Part shown: piece after piece, positions 8,093 to 15,675 of the stretch | Layout of the letters: the number at the start of each line of letters is the position of its first letter | How positions within the stretch are numbered: position 1 is the first letter of the stretch | Origin: Nocardiopsis kunsanensis DSM 44524 | Lineage (GTDB): Bacteria > Actinomycetota > Actinomycetes > Streptosporangiales > Streptosporangiaceae | DNA length: 64,000 nt | Assembly (NCBI RefSeq): GCF_000340965.1 | Contig: NZ_ANAY01000003.1 | Span: forward strand, 186,001 to 250,000 | Reading direction: 5' to 3' | The notes under the pieces: model-generated | Seen by the model: only the letters and a program-made list of their open reading frames with translations | The model's database searches: none | Told to the model about the DNA's origin: nothing | Program-made: the position numbers and the translations under genes

Positions 8093-8920
8093 CCGCACGC
8101 AGCACCGCCCGCGGAGGTAGCTGCCTCTACCGGCGCCCAGGAGACACAGCAGCACCGCGACGTGGGTATCGTGACGATCCTTCCCGGGGAGATGCGGGCC
8201 GTGGTCGACCGCTTCGGGCTGCGCCGCTCCCACAAGATCGAGGACCTCTTCTTCAGTACCGGCCGGGTCACGACCGAGAGCGGAGACGTCTCCGTGGTCG
8301 CGACCCGGACCCTGGCCCCCGGGCAGAGGTCGGTCATGTCCGCTCTGGAGAACCTGCGCACCCACTTCGCACCGCGTCTGTGGCTCCTGGTGGGCATCGG
8401 CGGCAGCCTGCATCACAAGCAGGTACCTATCGGCAATGTCGTCGTCTCCACCCGCGTGGTCTACTACGACTCCCGAAAGATCGAGGAGGGCGGCCACGTT
8501 CAGCCCCGTGGCGAAGAGCGAGGCGCTCCGGCGCGCGTCATGCACGCCGTGAACGCCTACTTCACCGACCACGGCGAACCAGCGGCGATCCGCGGCCAAG
8601 CGGAAGGGCACAAGAAACGCACCTTCGGAGTCGTACCGGGTCTGATCGGCTCGGGAGAAGCAGTGATCGCCGCACGGGACAGCTCGGTGCGCAGTTATCT
8701 GAAGCACTACAACGACAAGGTCCTGGCCGTGGACATGGAGGCCGGCGGGCTGAGCCAGTACTGGCAGGAAAACTCCGTCGGCACAGCCCTCAACCCCGGC
8801 TGGGTCGTGGTGCGCGGCATCTCCGACAACGCCGACAAGGAAAAGAACGACGACAGTCACGACCTGGCCGCTCGTAACGCGGCCCATGTCGCAGCGGAGC
8901 TCCTGCCCTACCTGTGCTGA
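7982..8920 (+). CDS. Nucleoside phosphorylase-superfamily protein with N-terminal signalling motif
   Basis: 312 residues. Residues 9-37 hold the tag shared with the upstream membrane protein; a Pro/Ala linker follows. From about 60 the protein is a PNP_UDP_1 (purine/uridine phosphorylase, MTA/SAH nucleosidase) domain: DVGIVTILPGEM, LWLLVGIGGSLHHK, IGNVVVSTRVVYYD, DMEAGGLSQYW and VVVRGISDNAD. The Met-Glu pair and the Asp of RGISD correspond to the ribose-binding Glu and catalytic Asp of the family. Such domains act as toxic effectors in bacterial and fungal NLR-type immune proteins. It is encoded in a four-base overlap with the membrane protein and followed 51 bp later by a further membrane gene. 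Substrate unknown; nucleotide or NAD depletion is a guess encouraged by the NrtR neighbour. Confidence 0.8.
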   Translation: MNQQTPGNNSGIVNAGGTNSFTNTTFGDQAQVQNHGSPHAAPPAEVAASTGAQETQQHRDVGIVTILPGEMRAVVDRFGLRRSHKIEDLFFSTGRVTTESGDVSVVATRTLAPGQRSVMSALENLRTHFAPRLWLLVGIGGSLHHKQVPIGNVVVSTRVVYYDSRKIEEGGHVQPRGEERGAPARVMHAVNAYFTDHGEPAAIRGQAEGHKKRTFGVVPGLIGSGEAVIAARDSSVRSYLKHYNDKVLAVDMEAGGLSQYWQENSVGTALNPGWVVVRGISDNADKEKNDDSHDLAARNAAHVAAELLPYLC

Positions 8921-8971
8921 ACCACCCGGAACATGTTCTGTCGGCCCCACCCCACGACGACGGGAGCTCCC

Positions 8972-9616
8972 TTGACCGCTTTCTTCTTGGGCGTACTCAG
9001 CTCCGTTTCGGCCACCGCCCTGGTATGTGCGGCGGGGTGGGCCCGAGCAGGCAGGCCACGCTGGTGGCTGGTCGGGCTGTTGGCCCGCCTCACCGGCACC
9101 GGCATCTCCCGGGCCTACCGCGAGCAGCGCTCGGCCGAACCCGACCTGGCACGTGAACTGGCGCGAGCACGGTGGGTGAAGGTCCTGACCGGGCGCGGCA
9201 ACACACTCACCCGGGACACCTTCGCCCCCGTTTGGGCCGACGGGGGCGTCCCGGTCCAGGTCCTGCTTCCGAATCCGGATGAGGAGCCGGACACGTGGCT
9301 GGAGCGGCGCGAGGAGAGACTGGCCCGGACCGATCCCGGGTTCGGTCCGGGCCTGTTACGCTCCCAGATCCGCGCCAATCTGGCGTACCTGACCCACCTC
9401 GCCCGGCAGTACCCGGCCGTGGACCTGAGGACGTTCGACCTGCCCCACATCTTCCGGCTCATCGTCACCGACCGGGGTGCCCATCTGACCTTCTACGGCG
9501 AGCACGCTCACGGGCGGCACTCGCCCTGTCTGTTCCTACGGCCCGGCGGTGCACTGTACGAGGCGGTCCTGGGCCTGTTCGAACTCATTTGGGCCACCGG
9601 GGCACCGCACCGCTGA
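8972..9616 (+). CDS. Membrane-anchored protein with DUF5919-like (PLD-fold-like) domain
   Basis: 214 residues from a TTG start with GGGAG six bases upstream; an in-frame ATG at 8933 lacks such a site. One or two hydrophobic helices at the N-terminus (MTAFFLGVLSSVSATALVCAAG) precede a cytosolic domain. The domain has PVQVLLPNPDEE, a long Arg-rich helix, then HIFRLIVTDRGAHLTFYGEH and a SPCLFLRPGGALYEAVLGLFELIW ending. That order resembles DUF5919, a phospholipase D-fold-like domain in actinobacterial regulators and effectors, though no complete HxK motif is visible. It closes the three-gene set with the phosphorylase protein and may be a second effector or membrane partner. Moderate certainty on the gene, low on function. 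Confidence 0.6.
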   Translation: MTAFFLGVLSSVSATALVCAAGWARAGRPRWWLVGLLARLTGTGISRAYREQRSAEPDLARELARARWVKVLTGRGNTLTRDTFAPVWADGGVPVQVLLPNPDEEPDTWLERREERLARTDPGFGPGLLRSQIRANLAYLTHLARQYPAVDLRTFDLPHIFRLIVTDRGAHLTFYGEHAHGRHSPCLFLRPGGALYEAVLGLFELIWATGAPHR

Positions 9617-10097
9617 ACCGGCCCGGGCGGAATCCGAACCGTCCAGCACCCGCTCCGGCGCGCATACTCCTTCTCCGTCTTCCGTGCCCCGGGCCCGTTC
9701 GGAGCACGGTTCCCGTATCGTCTCCAAGTGAACCAGGCCCCGGCCCGTCATCCTCCGTGACAGCGGCACCTGACTCCCCCGATTCGCTAGGACCCCCACC
9801 GTTGCCTCGACTCGCACTCGACAAGGACTTCCTCACCGAGTTCGCCACCCTCGAAAAACCGGTCCGGGAACGTGTCAGCGAGGTCTTCGCCAAGTTCGAC
9901 CAGGCCACCCACACGGGCCTGCACCTGGAGAAGATCTCCGGTGCACGCGACGACCGTTTCCGCACGATCCGCATCGACCAATTCTGGCGCGGTGTCGTCC
10001 TCGCCCCGGCCAAGGGCGACACCTACACCCTTCTCAAGGTGTTGCCGCACGACGACGCCTACGACTGGGCCAAGCGCCGCAAGGCCTCGGTGTCGAA
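9613..10097 (+). repeat. Duplicated segment carrying the RelE domain and its upstream region
   Basis: Starting at the stop codon of the preceding gene, this segment matches about 21420-21915 in order, including the 5' flank with a shared GTTCCCGTATCGTCTCCA string and the coding start. Similarity ends near 10097, where sequence related to the leftward monooxygenase gene begins. It is a partial copy of the 5' end of the RelE-helicase gene. Confidence 0.8.
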
Positions 10098-10185
10098 CAT
10101 GGAGGTCACCACGTTCCAGCCCATCCGTCCCCCGCTGATGTGGTCCAGGGAAGCCAACAGACGTGCAGCGTGGAAGGGGGTGTAG
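9757..10185 (+). pseudogene. Truncated copy of the RelE-UvrD helicase gene: RelE-like domain only
   Basis: From GTG at 9757 the product matches the first 113 or so residues of the helicase encoded at 21569: LEKPVRERVSEVFAKF, GLHLEKISGARDDRFRTIR and TYTLLKVLPHDDAYDWAK. That part is a RelE/YafQ-like toxin fold. After about residue 114 the frame runs on for 29 residues into DNA antisense to the truncated monooxygenase gene and stops at 10185. All helicase motifs are missing. It may be dead, or it may encode a free-standing RelE-like protein with a foreign tail. No antitoxin-like gene adjoins it. Confidence 0.75.
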
Positions 10186-10487
10186 AACGTGCTGGAGACG
10201 GTGCTGACCAGCCCGATGTGCTCGGTGGCCCTGCTCATGGCCGACAGGGCGGTCAGTGGTTCGAGGAACCACCACGGTCCGCCGGCGACGTCTCCCGCGG
10301 CGTGGCCGTCGGCGAAGAACACCGCGTCCAGAAGGCCGCGTTCGGCCGTGCGGGCCAGCTCCTCGAAGTAGGTGATGTCACCGACCCGTTCGGCCGGGGA
10401 ATCGGGGTGGCGCCAGGCGGCCTTGTGGTGTCCGCAGCCGAAGATGAACAGGTTCAGGTGGAGCGGGCGCTCGGAGGCGGTCGCCAT
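10059..10487 (-). pseudogene. Truncated NtaA/SnaA/DszA-type flavin-dependent monooxygenase
   Basis: The 5' end is intact: ATG at 10487 overlaps the SDR stop (TGATG). The product begins like FMNH2-dependent NtaA/DszA monooxygenases (LNLFIFGCGHHKAAWRHP, GLLDAVFFADG, LASLDHISGGRMGWNVVTS). About 130 residues remain of a normal 430-450. At about 10100 the sequence switches into the antisense strand of the duplicated RelE segment, adding some 13 foreign residues before a chance stop. The enzyme must be inactive. It was the second gene of the TPP-riboswitch operon, so thiamine-linked oxidative chemistry is the likely lost function. Confidence 0.8.
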
Positions 10488-11269
10488 CAGTTCATCACCA
10501 GCCCGCCGTCGACGACGAGGTTCTGTCCGGTGACCGCGCGCGCCCAGGGTGAGGCGAAGTACAGGGCCGCGTCGGCGAATTCGGCCGGGGTGACGACCCG
10601 GCGCAGCGGTGTGCCGGCGGCGATCTGGTCGAAGACCTCCTCGGGGGTGGCGGAGCTGGCGTCGGTGGTGCGCAGCAGGCCCCCGGAGACCATGTTGACG
10701 GTGATGCCGTCGGGGCCCAGATCGTGGGCGAGCGTGCGGGTCAACGACAACAGCGCCGCCTTGGCCGCGGTGTAGTCGTGGTAAGGCACGACCGGGTGCT
10801 GGAACAGGTTGGTGCCGACGTTGATCACCCTGCCGGCTCCGCGGGCGCGCATGCCGGGCAGGGCTGCCTGGACGGTGTTCAAGGCGCCGTGGACGGTCCC
10901 GCTGAACTGCTGGTCGAGGTCGCGGGCGGTGAGGGTGTCGGCGTGGGGCCGTGCATCGCCGTTGAAGGAGAAGTCGGCGAGTGCGTTGTTGACGACGGTG
11001 GTGACCGGGGCGCCGAAGTGGTCCTCGGCGGCCCGGACCATCGCGGCGACCTGTTCGGGGTCGCGGACGTCGGCCCGCACGGCCAGGGCACGGTCGGGGC
11101 GGGTGGCGGCGAGTTCTCGGGCGGCCCCGGCGCTGGTGAGGTAGTTGATCACCACCCGGGCACCTTGGCCCAGGAAGGCCCGGACCAGATGGGAACCGAG
11201 CCCGCGGGCCCCGCCGGTCACGACCACGGTCTGCTGATCGATGGGGATCGCAGTATGGGGGGAACTCAT
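10487..11269 (-). CDS. Short-chain dehydrogenase/reductase under TPP riboswitch control
   Basis: 260 residues from the ATG at 11269, which has AAAGG six bases upstream; an ATG 18 bases earlier is less well placed. Classical SDR features: TGGARGLGSHLV for NAD(P) binding, the catalytic YTAAK motif and a C-terminal VDGGLVMN. A TPP-type riboswitch lies just upstream. The next gene, a truncated flavin monooxygenase, overlaps it by one base. SDR genes of unknown role in thiamine-regulated operons have been noted by comparative genomics (I recall the label oarX). A reaction on a thiamine precursor or breakdown product is plausible but unproven. Confidence 0.8.
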   Translation of the reverse strand: MSSPHTAIPIDQQTVVVTGGARGLGSHLVRAFLGQGARVVINYLTSAGAARELAATRPDRALAVRADVRDPEQVAAMVRAAEDHFGAPVTTVVNNALADFSFNGDARPHADTLTARDLDQQFSGTVHGALNTVQAALPGMRARGAGRVINVGTNLFQHPVVPYHDYTAAKAALLSLTRTLAHDLGPDGITVNMVSGGLLRTTDASSATPEEVFDQIAAGTPLRRVVTPAEFADAALYFASPWARAVTGQNLVVDGGLVMN

Positions 11270-11337
11270 CGGTGGCCTTTCTGGCATGGGCGAAGGCGAG
11301 CCCCCGCGGCCACCGATGCTTCCGGCCGAGTGTGGAC

Positions 11338-11418
11338 ATCCCTTCGCCAGTGTTACCTGGATCAGGTTCGACGGGTGTCATCTCAGCTCGGAGGAGTGTG
11401 CTCCGGGCGCCCCGTGTC
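11338..11418 (-). promoter_or_regulatory. TPP riboswitch (THI element)
   Basis: Read on the minus strand, the region contains the hallmark order: a GC-rich P1/P2 arm, CTGAGAT (11386-11380), ACCCGTCGAACCTGATC, a TAA-containing junction within CAGGTAACACTGG, then GCGAAGGGA. These match the THI-box consensus (CUGAGA, ACCCGUCGAACCUGAUC, GAAGGGA). It ends about 70 bases before the SDR start and should switch off the SDR/monooxygenase operon when thiamine pyrophosphate is abundant. Confidence 0.9.
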
Positions 11419-11439
11419 ACTGCCGCTCAAGGTAACCCA

Positions 11440-11980
11440 TGGGTGCGCTCTCGGGCCACCGCTCCTGGAGTTCGTATGGGTGGCGAGGGGCGGCGGTGGG
11501 TGTCCCTGGCCCTGCTCGCAGGGCCCAGGACCGGCCGGGGAACGCGCTCAGGCCGCGAGCGCAGCATGGTAGTGAAGTTGCTTCGGTTCGGGGGCACCTG
11601 TGAGCTGGGGTTTTACGCGGCCTCGGGTGGCCCTGCAAGCTGAGCTCGAGCGGTCTGGATGTGGCGACGTTCGTGCTTGGCCGGGCTGCCCCGGCCGTTG
11701 GTCGAAAACTTCTTGGGGTGAGGGGCCTTGCCGTGGGTGAGCTCATACGGGCGTGACGGGCTCCGCCCATCTGTGCCCACATGGTTGCGGGGCTCCGCGC
11801 GACCAGAGACCGCGTATAGATGGTTCGGGAGACCACCGCGCGGTGCGCGCCAAGGGGGCCTTCGGCCCTGGGGGCGCGCACCGCGCGCCGCCTGTGGCTG
11901 AGCAGACCTGTCTCTTGTGGGGAGGGGAGAGTCTGCGCCCTTGTCGGTGCTTTGGGGACTCGGCCCTCTGTGGGGTTCGG
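11440..11980. other. Gene-poor region with IS-derived scars
   Basis: About 540 bp without a credible gene; frames are short or Pro/Arg-rich and lack ribosome sites. It contains a large hairpin (11837-11887, listed separately) and a string at 11577-11590 that is the exact inverse of 15703-15716. It is probably debris from insertion events next to the IS3-type fragment that begins at 11982. Confidence 0.5.
11837..11887. repeat. Long perfect hairpin with nested UUC-loop stem
   Basis: Bases 11837-11851 are perfectly complementary to 11873-11887 (15 bp). Inside is a second perfect stem, GGGCC (11856-11860) with GGCCC (11864-11868), around a TTC loop. It is too elaborate for a simple terminator and has no gene ending nearby. 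It resembles a REP-like palindromic unit or the tip of a mobile element. Confidence 0.6.
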
Positions 11981-11981
11981 T

Positions 11982-12059
11982 GGGTGTGCGTCCGGAACGG
12001 TCCAGGGCGATGATCTGGCCGCGGTACCCCGGTGGGCACGCAGGGCGGACCTTGGGCAC
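11982..12059 (-). pseudogene. IS3-family orfA, N-terminal fragment
   Basis: From GTG at 12059 the minus strand reads PKVRPACPPGYRGQIIALDR followed by SGRTP. This matches the beginning of actinobacterial IS3 OrfA proteins (PPEFR.QIVAL..GRTP). The homology then stops and the frame runs into unrelated sequence. A matching C-terminal OrfA-like piece lies at 16770-16865, on the far side of the resistance cassette. Confidence 0.5.
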
Positions 12060-12211
12060 TTCAAACCCCTTATTCGGCGACACACCACCCGAAAGCAGAC
12101 ACCTGTCCATCGAGTCGAAGCAACCTCACACCCGCAGCTGTTGCGGGGCGGGACACGTTCGTGACACTCACGGTGGCACTCCCCGACCTCATCGCGCCGC
12201 CGAATCGTGGG

Positions 12212-14488
12212 CTACTCCAAGGATGCGAGATGGCGGCGTAGGTGTTCCGCGGTGTGCGTCTTGCAGTCCGCTGCCATTTGGTCGGGCGTGCCCTCGAAGA
12301 CGATACGGCCGCCGTCGTCTCCAGCTTCGGGGCCAATGTCGATGATCCAGTCGGAAGCGGCGATGACGTCGAGGTTGTGCTCGATCACGACGAGAGTCGA
12401 CCCGGCGTCGATGAGCCGGTCGAGCAGCCCGATGAGACGGGAGATGTCAGCGATGTGCAGTCCTGTGGTCGGTTCGTCGAGGACGATCGTGCGGCCAGGG
12501 GTACCGAGTTCGGTTGCGAGCTTGAGCCGCTGACGTTCGCCGCCGGAGAGGCTGGTGAGGGTCTGTCCGAGGGTCAGGTAGCCGAGACCGACGTCCTGAA
12601 GCCGGGAGAGGATACGCCTGATCGCGGCCTGGCTGAAGTAGCCCAATCCGCCGGAAACGCTCATTTCAAACACGTCGGCGATGTTCTTGCCGGCGACGTG
12701 ATGCCCTTGGGCTTCCGGGGTGAAGCGTCGTCCTCGGCAGACTTCGCAACGGGTGATGACTCCGTCCATGAAGGCGAGGTCGGTGTAGATCGCTCCGTTG
12801 CCTTCACAAGCCGGGCATCCTCCAGTGGAGTTGGGGGTGAACAACCCGGCCGATGCCCCGGTGGTCCTGGCGAAGACATCACGGATGAGGTCGAGCATCC
12901 CGGTGAAGGTGGCCGGGTTGGAACGACGTGATCCCCGGATGGGCCGTTGGTCGATGACGACGGAGCCGGGTTCGAGATCGGGCAGGTTACCGAGGATCAG
13001 GCTGGACTTGCCCGATCCGGCGACCCCGGTCACAGCGGTCATCACCCTGCGCGGAATGCGGGTGGAGACATGCTGGAGGTTGTTGGTGGTCGCATCGGCG
13101 ATGTCGATCCAGCCGTCGGGGCTGCGCCTGGCCCGTTCCGCCCGACGGTGCTCACGCATTCCGGCCCCGGTAGGGGTGGCGGCGCGGGTGAGGCCGTCGT
13201 AGTCGCCTTGGTAGGTGATCCGGCCGCCGGCAGCCCCTGCCCCGGGGCCGAGATCGATAATGTGATCGGCCGTGGAGATGATGTCGGGGTCGTGCTCGAC
13301 CACGAGCACGGTGTTGCCGCGGTCGCGCAGAGCCAGGAGCATCTGCCCGAGGGCGGCGACGTCGCGGGGATGCAGGCCCACAGTGGGTTCGTCGAACACG
13401 TAGAGCATGTCGGCCAGGGCACTGCCGAGGTGGCGGACCATCTTGATCCGTTGGGCTTCGCCTCCGGAGAGAGTGGAGGTGGTGCGGTCGAGGCTGAGGT
13501 AGCCCAAACCGAGGGTCATCATCCGTTCCAGGTGGACGCGCAGGCTCGCGACCAGGGGAGCCACGGCGGCGCCGTCGATCTTGGCGACGTGCTCGGCGAG
13601 GTCGCTGATCTGCATGGCGTTGAGGTCGGCGATGGACTTGCCCTTGATCAGGCTGGCGCGGGCGGGCGCGGCGAGTCGGGAGCCGTGGCATTCGGGGCAC
13701 GGCCCGCGCGAGACGATCCGCTCGAATGCTTCTCGCTGGGCGCCTTTGAACGAGTCGGGCTCACGTTGCAGGTAGATACGGTTGAACCGGGTGACGAGGC
13801 CTTCGTAGGCGGTGCCGACCGTATCCATCCCGGCGGGCGGGGTGTGCTCGCCGGCTGGTGCGTGGAGGAACAGCTCTCGTTGTTCGGGGGTGTAGTCGCG
13901 GATCTTCATGTCGGGGTCGAAGAATCCGGACTTGGCGTAGGCCTTCCAGAGCCAGGTGCCCGGGTTGAACTTGGGAAAGGTGATCGCACCTTCGTTGAGA
14001 GAGCGATCGTCGTCGACGAGTTCGGATTCCACGACCGAGGCCGCGACGCCGAGCCCTTGACAGTTCGGGCACATGCCGGCGGGATCGTTGAAGCTGTAGG
14101 CGTTGGAGTAGCCGGCTACCGGCTCACCGATGCGTGAGAACAGCAGCCGCAGGCGCGCGCCGACGTCGCTGATCGTCCCGACCGTGGATCGCGGTCCGCC
14201 GGAGAGGCGTTGTTGATCGACCACGATGACGGCCGAGAGGTTCTCCAACAGGTCGACATCGGGATGGGCGTAGCTGGGCAGCCTGCCTTGGGCGAACGCC
14301 GAGAACGTCTCGTTGAGCTGGCGCGCCGACTCGGCCGCGATCGTGTCGAACACCAGTGACGACTTGCCTGAGCCGGACACGCCGGTGACGGCCACGAGCT
14401 GATGTTTGGGAACATCGACATCGATGTCTTGAAGCGAGTTCTGACGGGCTCCGCGCACGCGGATCACGTCGTGGGTACGGGTCGTCAT
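12212..14488 (-). CDS. UvrA-like (DrrC-type) drug-resistance ATPase
   Basis: 758 residues, shorter than UvrA (about 950). Two ABC-type ATPase modules are visible: GVSGSGKSSLVFDT near residue 35 and GVAGSGKSSLILGN in the second half. Signature motifs (STLSGGEAQRIK, LTSLSGGERQRLKLA) and Walker B strands (VFDEPTVGLHP, VLDEPTTGLH) are present. Zinc-finger CxxC pairs typical of UvrA remain (CPNCQG, CPECHG, CPACEG, CEVCRG). Short UvrA paralogues such as DrrC of Streptomyces peucetius protect DNA from intercalating drugs. The gene sits beside a relic of a drr-type exporter and a divergent TetR gene with a clear operator, so inducible drug resistance is the likely role. The ATG at 14488 overlaps the stop of the relic upstream. 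Confidence 0.85.
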   Translation of the reverse strand: MTTRTHDVIRVRGARQNSLQDIDVDVPKHQLVAVTGVSGSGKSSLVFDTIAAESARQLNETFSAFAQGRLPSYAHPDVDLLENLSAVIVVDQQRLSGGPRSTVGTISDVGARLRLLFSRIGEPVAGYSNAYSFNDPAGMCPNCQGLGVAASVVESELVDDDRSLNEGAITFPKFNPGTWLWKAYAKSGFFDPDMKIRDYTPEQRELFLHAPAGEHTPPAGMDTVGTAYEGLVTRFNRIYLQREPDSFKGAQREAFERIVSRGPCPECHGSRLAAPARASLIKGKSIADLNAMQISDLAEHVAKIDGAAVAPLVASLRVHLERMMTLGLGYLSLDRTTSTLSGGEAQRIKMVRHLGSALADMLYVFDEPTVGLHPRDVAALGQMLLALRDRGNTVLVVEHDPDIISTADHIIDLGPGAGAAGGRITYQGDYDGLTRAATPTGAGMREHRRAERARRSPDGWIDIADATTNNLQHVSTRIPRRVMTAVTGVAGSGKSSLILGNLPDLEPGSVVIDQRPIRGSRRSNPATFTGMLDLIRDVFARTTGASAGLFTPNSTGGCPACEGNGAIYTDLAFMDGVITRCEVCRGRRFTPEAQGHHVAGKNIADVFEMSVSGGLGYFSQAAIRRILSRLQDVGLGYLTLGQTLTSLSGGERQRLKLATELGTPGRTIVLDEPTTGLHIADISRLIGLLDRLIDAGSTLVVIEHNLDVIAASDWIIDIGPEAGDDGGRIVFEGTPDQMAADCKTHTAEHLRRHLASLE

Positions 14489-14850
14489 GACAGCCTCCGG
14501 TAGGCGCGAATGGCGAGAGGGACGAACGCTGCCGTCAGCACGATCGGCCGACCGAGCAGCAGTTCCGCCGCGGTGACGAGAGCGAGGCCGCGCGGGGTGC
14601 GGTCGGATCGAGGCCCGTGATCGACGTTCCAGCCATTGGCACCCACCGCGCCGGGGCCCTTGCCCCTCAGCGTCGCCAGAACCCGCACCAGCGTCGTCGC
14701 GCCGTCACCGTTGGTTTCCCGCAGGGCACACACCCGACCGGCGTCAACCCGCAGGTCTGCCCCGTCCGGTGCGGACTCGTCCCGCTTCGGGAAGGTCCTG
14801 CGGACCGCCGCGCCCCGGATCGGGTCGGGAGGAGCCGTCTCGACGTCCAT
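14485..14850 (-). pseudogene. Relic of a drrAB-type ABC exporter (internal deletion fusion)
   Basis: 121 codons join two distant pieces of a DrrA/DrrB exporter. Residues 1-90 resemble a DrrA N-terminus (VDAGRVCALRETNGDGATTL), but the Walker A Lys is lost: GDGATT where GAGKTT is expected. The last 30 residues (LLLGRPIVLTAAFVPLAIRAY) resemble the C-terminus of the DrrB permease. The missing middle is about 500 codons, so transport is impossible. The frame is open and still coupled to the uvrA-like gene, so it may survive only as a leader for that gene. Confidence 0.7.
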
Positions 14851-14869
14851 GCCTGCTCCTCTCTTCGCA

Positions 14870-14896
14870 CTCTACAGCGTATTATACGTCGTAGAG
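14870..14896. promoter_or_regulatory. TetR operator in the divergent promoter
   Basis: A 27-bp palindrome with arms CTCTAC...GTAGAG around CGTATTATACG lies in the 62-bp gap between the drr relic/uvrA-like operon and the tetR gene. Length and symmetry fit a TetR dimer or dimer pair, implying control of both directions. Confidence 0.75.
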
Positions 14897-14912
14897 TACG
14901 AGGAGGGCAGAG

Positions 14913-15671
14913 ATGGCCAAGCGCACAGGCGTTGACGAGCTCAAGTTGATCGGACTGCTCTGGCGCGGTTCGCCGACGAGCCCACGCAGCAGGATCAGCA
15001 CCCGGAGCATCACGACCCTCGCTGTCGAACTGGCTGACAGAGAGGGGCTGGACGCGGTCACGATCCGCCGCTTGGCCGAGGAGGCCGGAGTCACCGCAAT
15101 GGCGCTCTATCCGCACATCGGCGGACGGGCCGAACTCGTGGAACTCATGCTCGATCATGTTGCAGGCGCCACTTACGAGGCCGCATCGATCCCCGAGAGC
15201 ACGGACTGGCGGTCCCGCATCACCGCGATCGCCGAAGCGAATTGGGCGAGCTGCCGAGCCCATCCCTGGATCACTGACCTGGCCACCGGCCGCCCCGTTC
15301 CGGGACCAGGGGCATCGACCAAATACGAGACGGAGCTGCGGGCTCTGGACGGGATCGGGCTGAGCGACATCGACATGGAGCACACCCTGACCGCCCTGCT
15401 CTCCCTCGTGCAGGGAACCGCCCGCGCCACGCTCGCGACCCAAGGCGCCAGGCAGCCGGGTGAAGACCAGGACGTCGACTGGTGGGCGAACATCGAGCCT
15501 GCTCTCACCACAGCCATTGGCGACCGGACCCGGTTCCCGACAGCCTCGCGGGTCTCTCGCACTCTGGGTGAGGAGACCGGTAAGGCCAACGATCCTGAAG
15601 GTGCCTACCGCCGTGGTGTCGGGCTGCTCATCGACGGCATCGCCCAACGGATCGACCAGTCAGGGGTTTGA
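14913..15671 (+). CDS. TetR-family repressor of the UvrA-like resistance gene
   Basis: 252 residues; AGGAGGG lies about eight bases before the ATG. N-terminal HTH at about 38-70 (ELADREGLDAVTIRRLAEEA, then GVTAMALYPHIGGR). The C-terminal two-thirds is helical and resembles TetR_C-type ligand domains of tetracycline and anthracycline repressors. The N-terminal extension of about 30 residues before the HTH is normal for this subgroup. The gene is divergent from the relic-uvrA operon over a strong palindrome, so it should repress both until drug binds. Confidence 0.85.
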   Translation: MAKRTGVDELKLIGLLWRGSPTSPRSRISTRSITTLAVELADREGLDAVTIRRLAEEAGVTAMALYPHIGGRAELVELMLDHVAGATYEAASIPESTDWRSRITAIAEANWASCRAHPWITDLATGRPVPGPGASTKYETELRALDGIGLSDIDMEHTLTALLSLVQGTARATLATQGARQPGEDQDVDWWANIEPALTTAIGDRTRFPTASRVSRTLGEETGKANDPEGAYRRGVGLLIDGIAQRIDQSGV

Positions 15672-15675
15672 AACC

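Noticed and set aside
11417-12110. Overlapping minus-strand frames of 160-220 codons
   Set aside because: Codon pattern is poor and the only recognisable part is the IS3 orfA beginning at 11982-12059; the rest is treated as non-coding debris.
12947-14137. 396-codon plus-strand frame opposite the UvrA-like gene
   Set aside because: Composition typical of an antisense frame and no conserved motif; the UvrA-like frame has zinc fingers and two ATPase sites.
14485-14850. Functional ABC transporter ATPase
   Set aside because: The Walker A Lys is absent and everything from the signature motif to the permease C-terminus is deleted.
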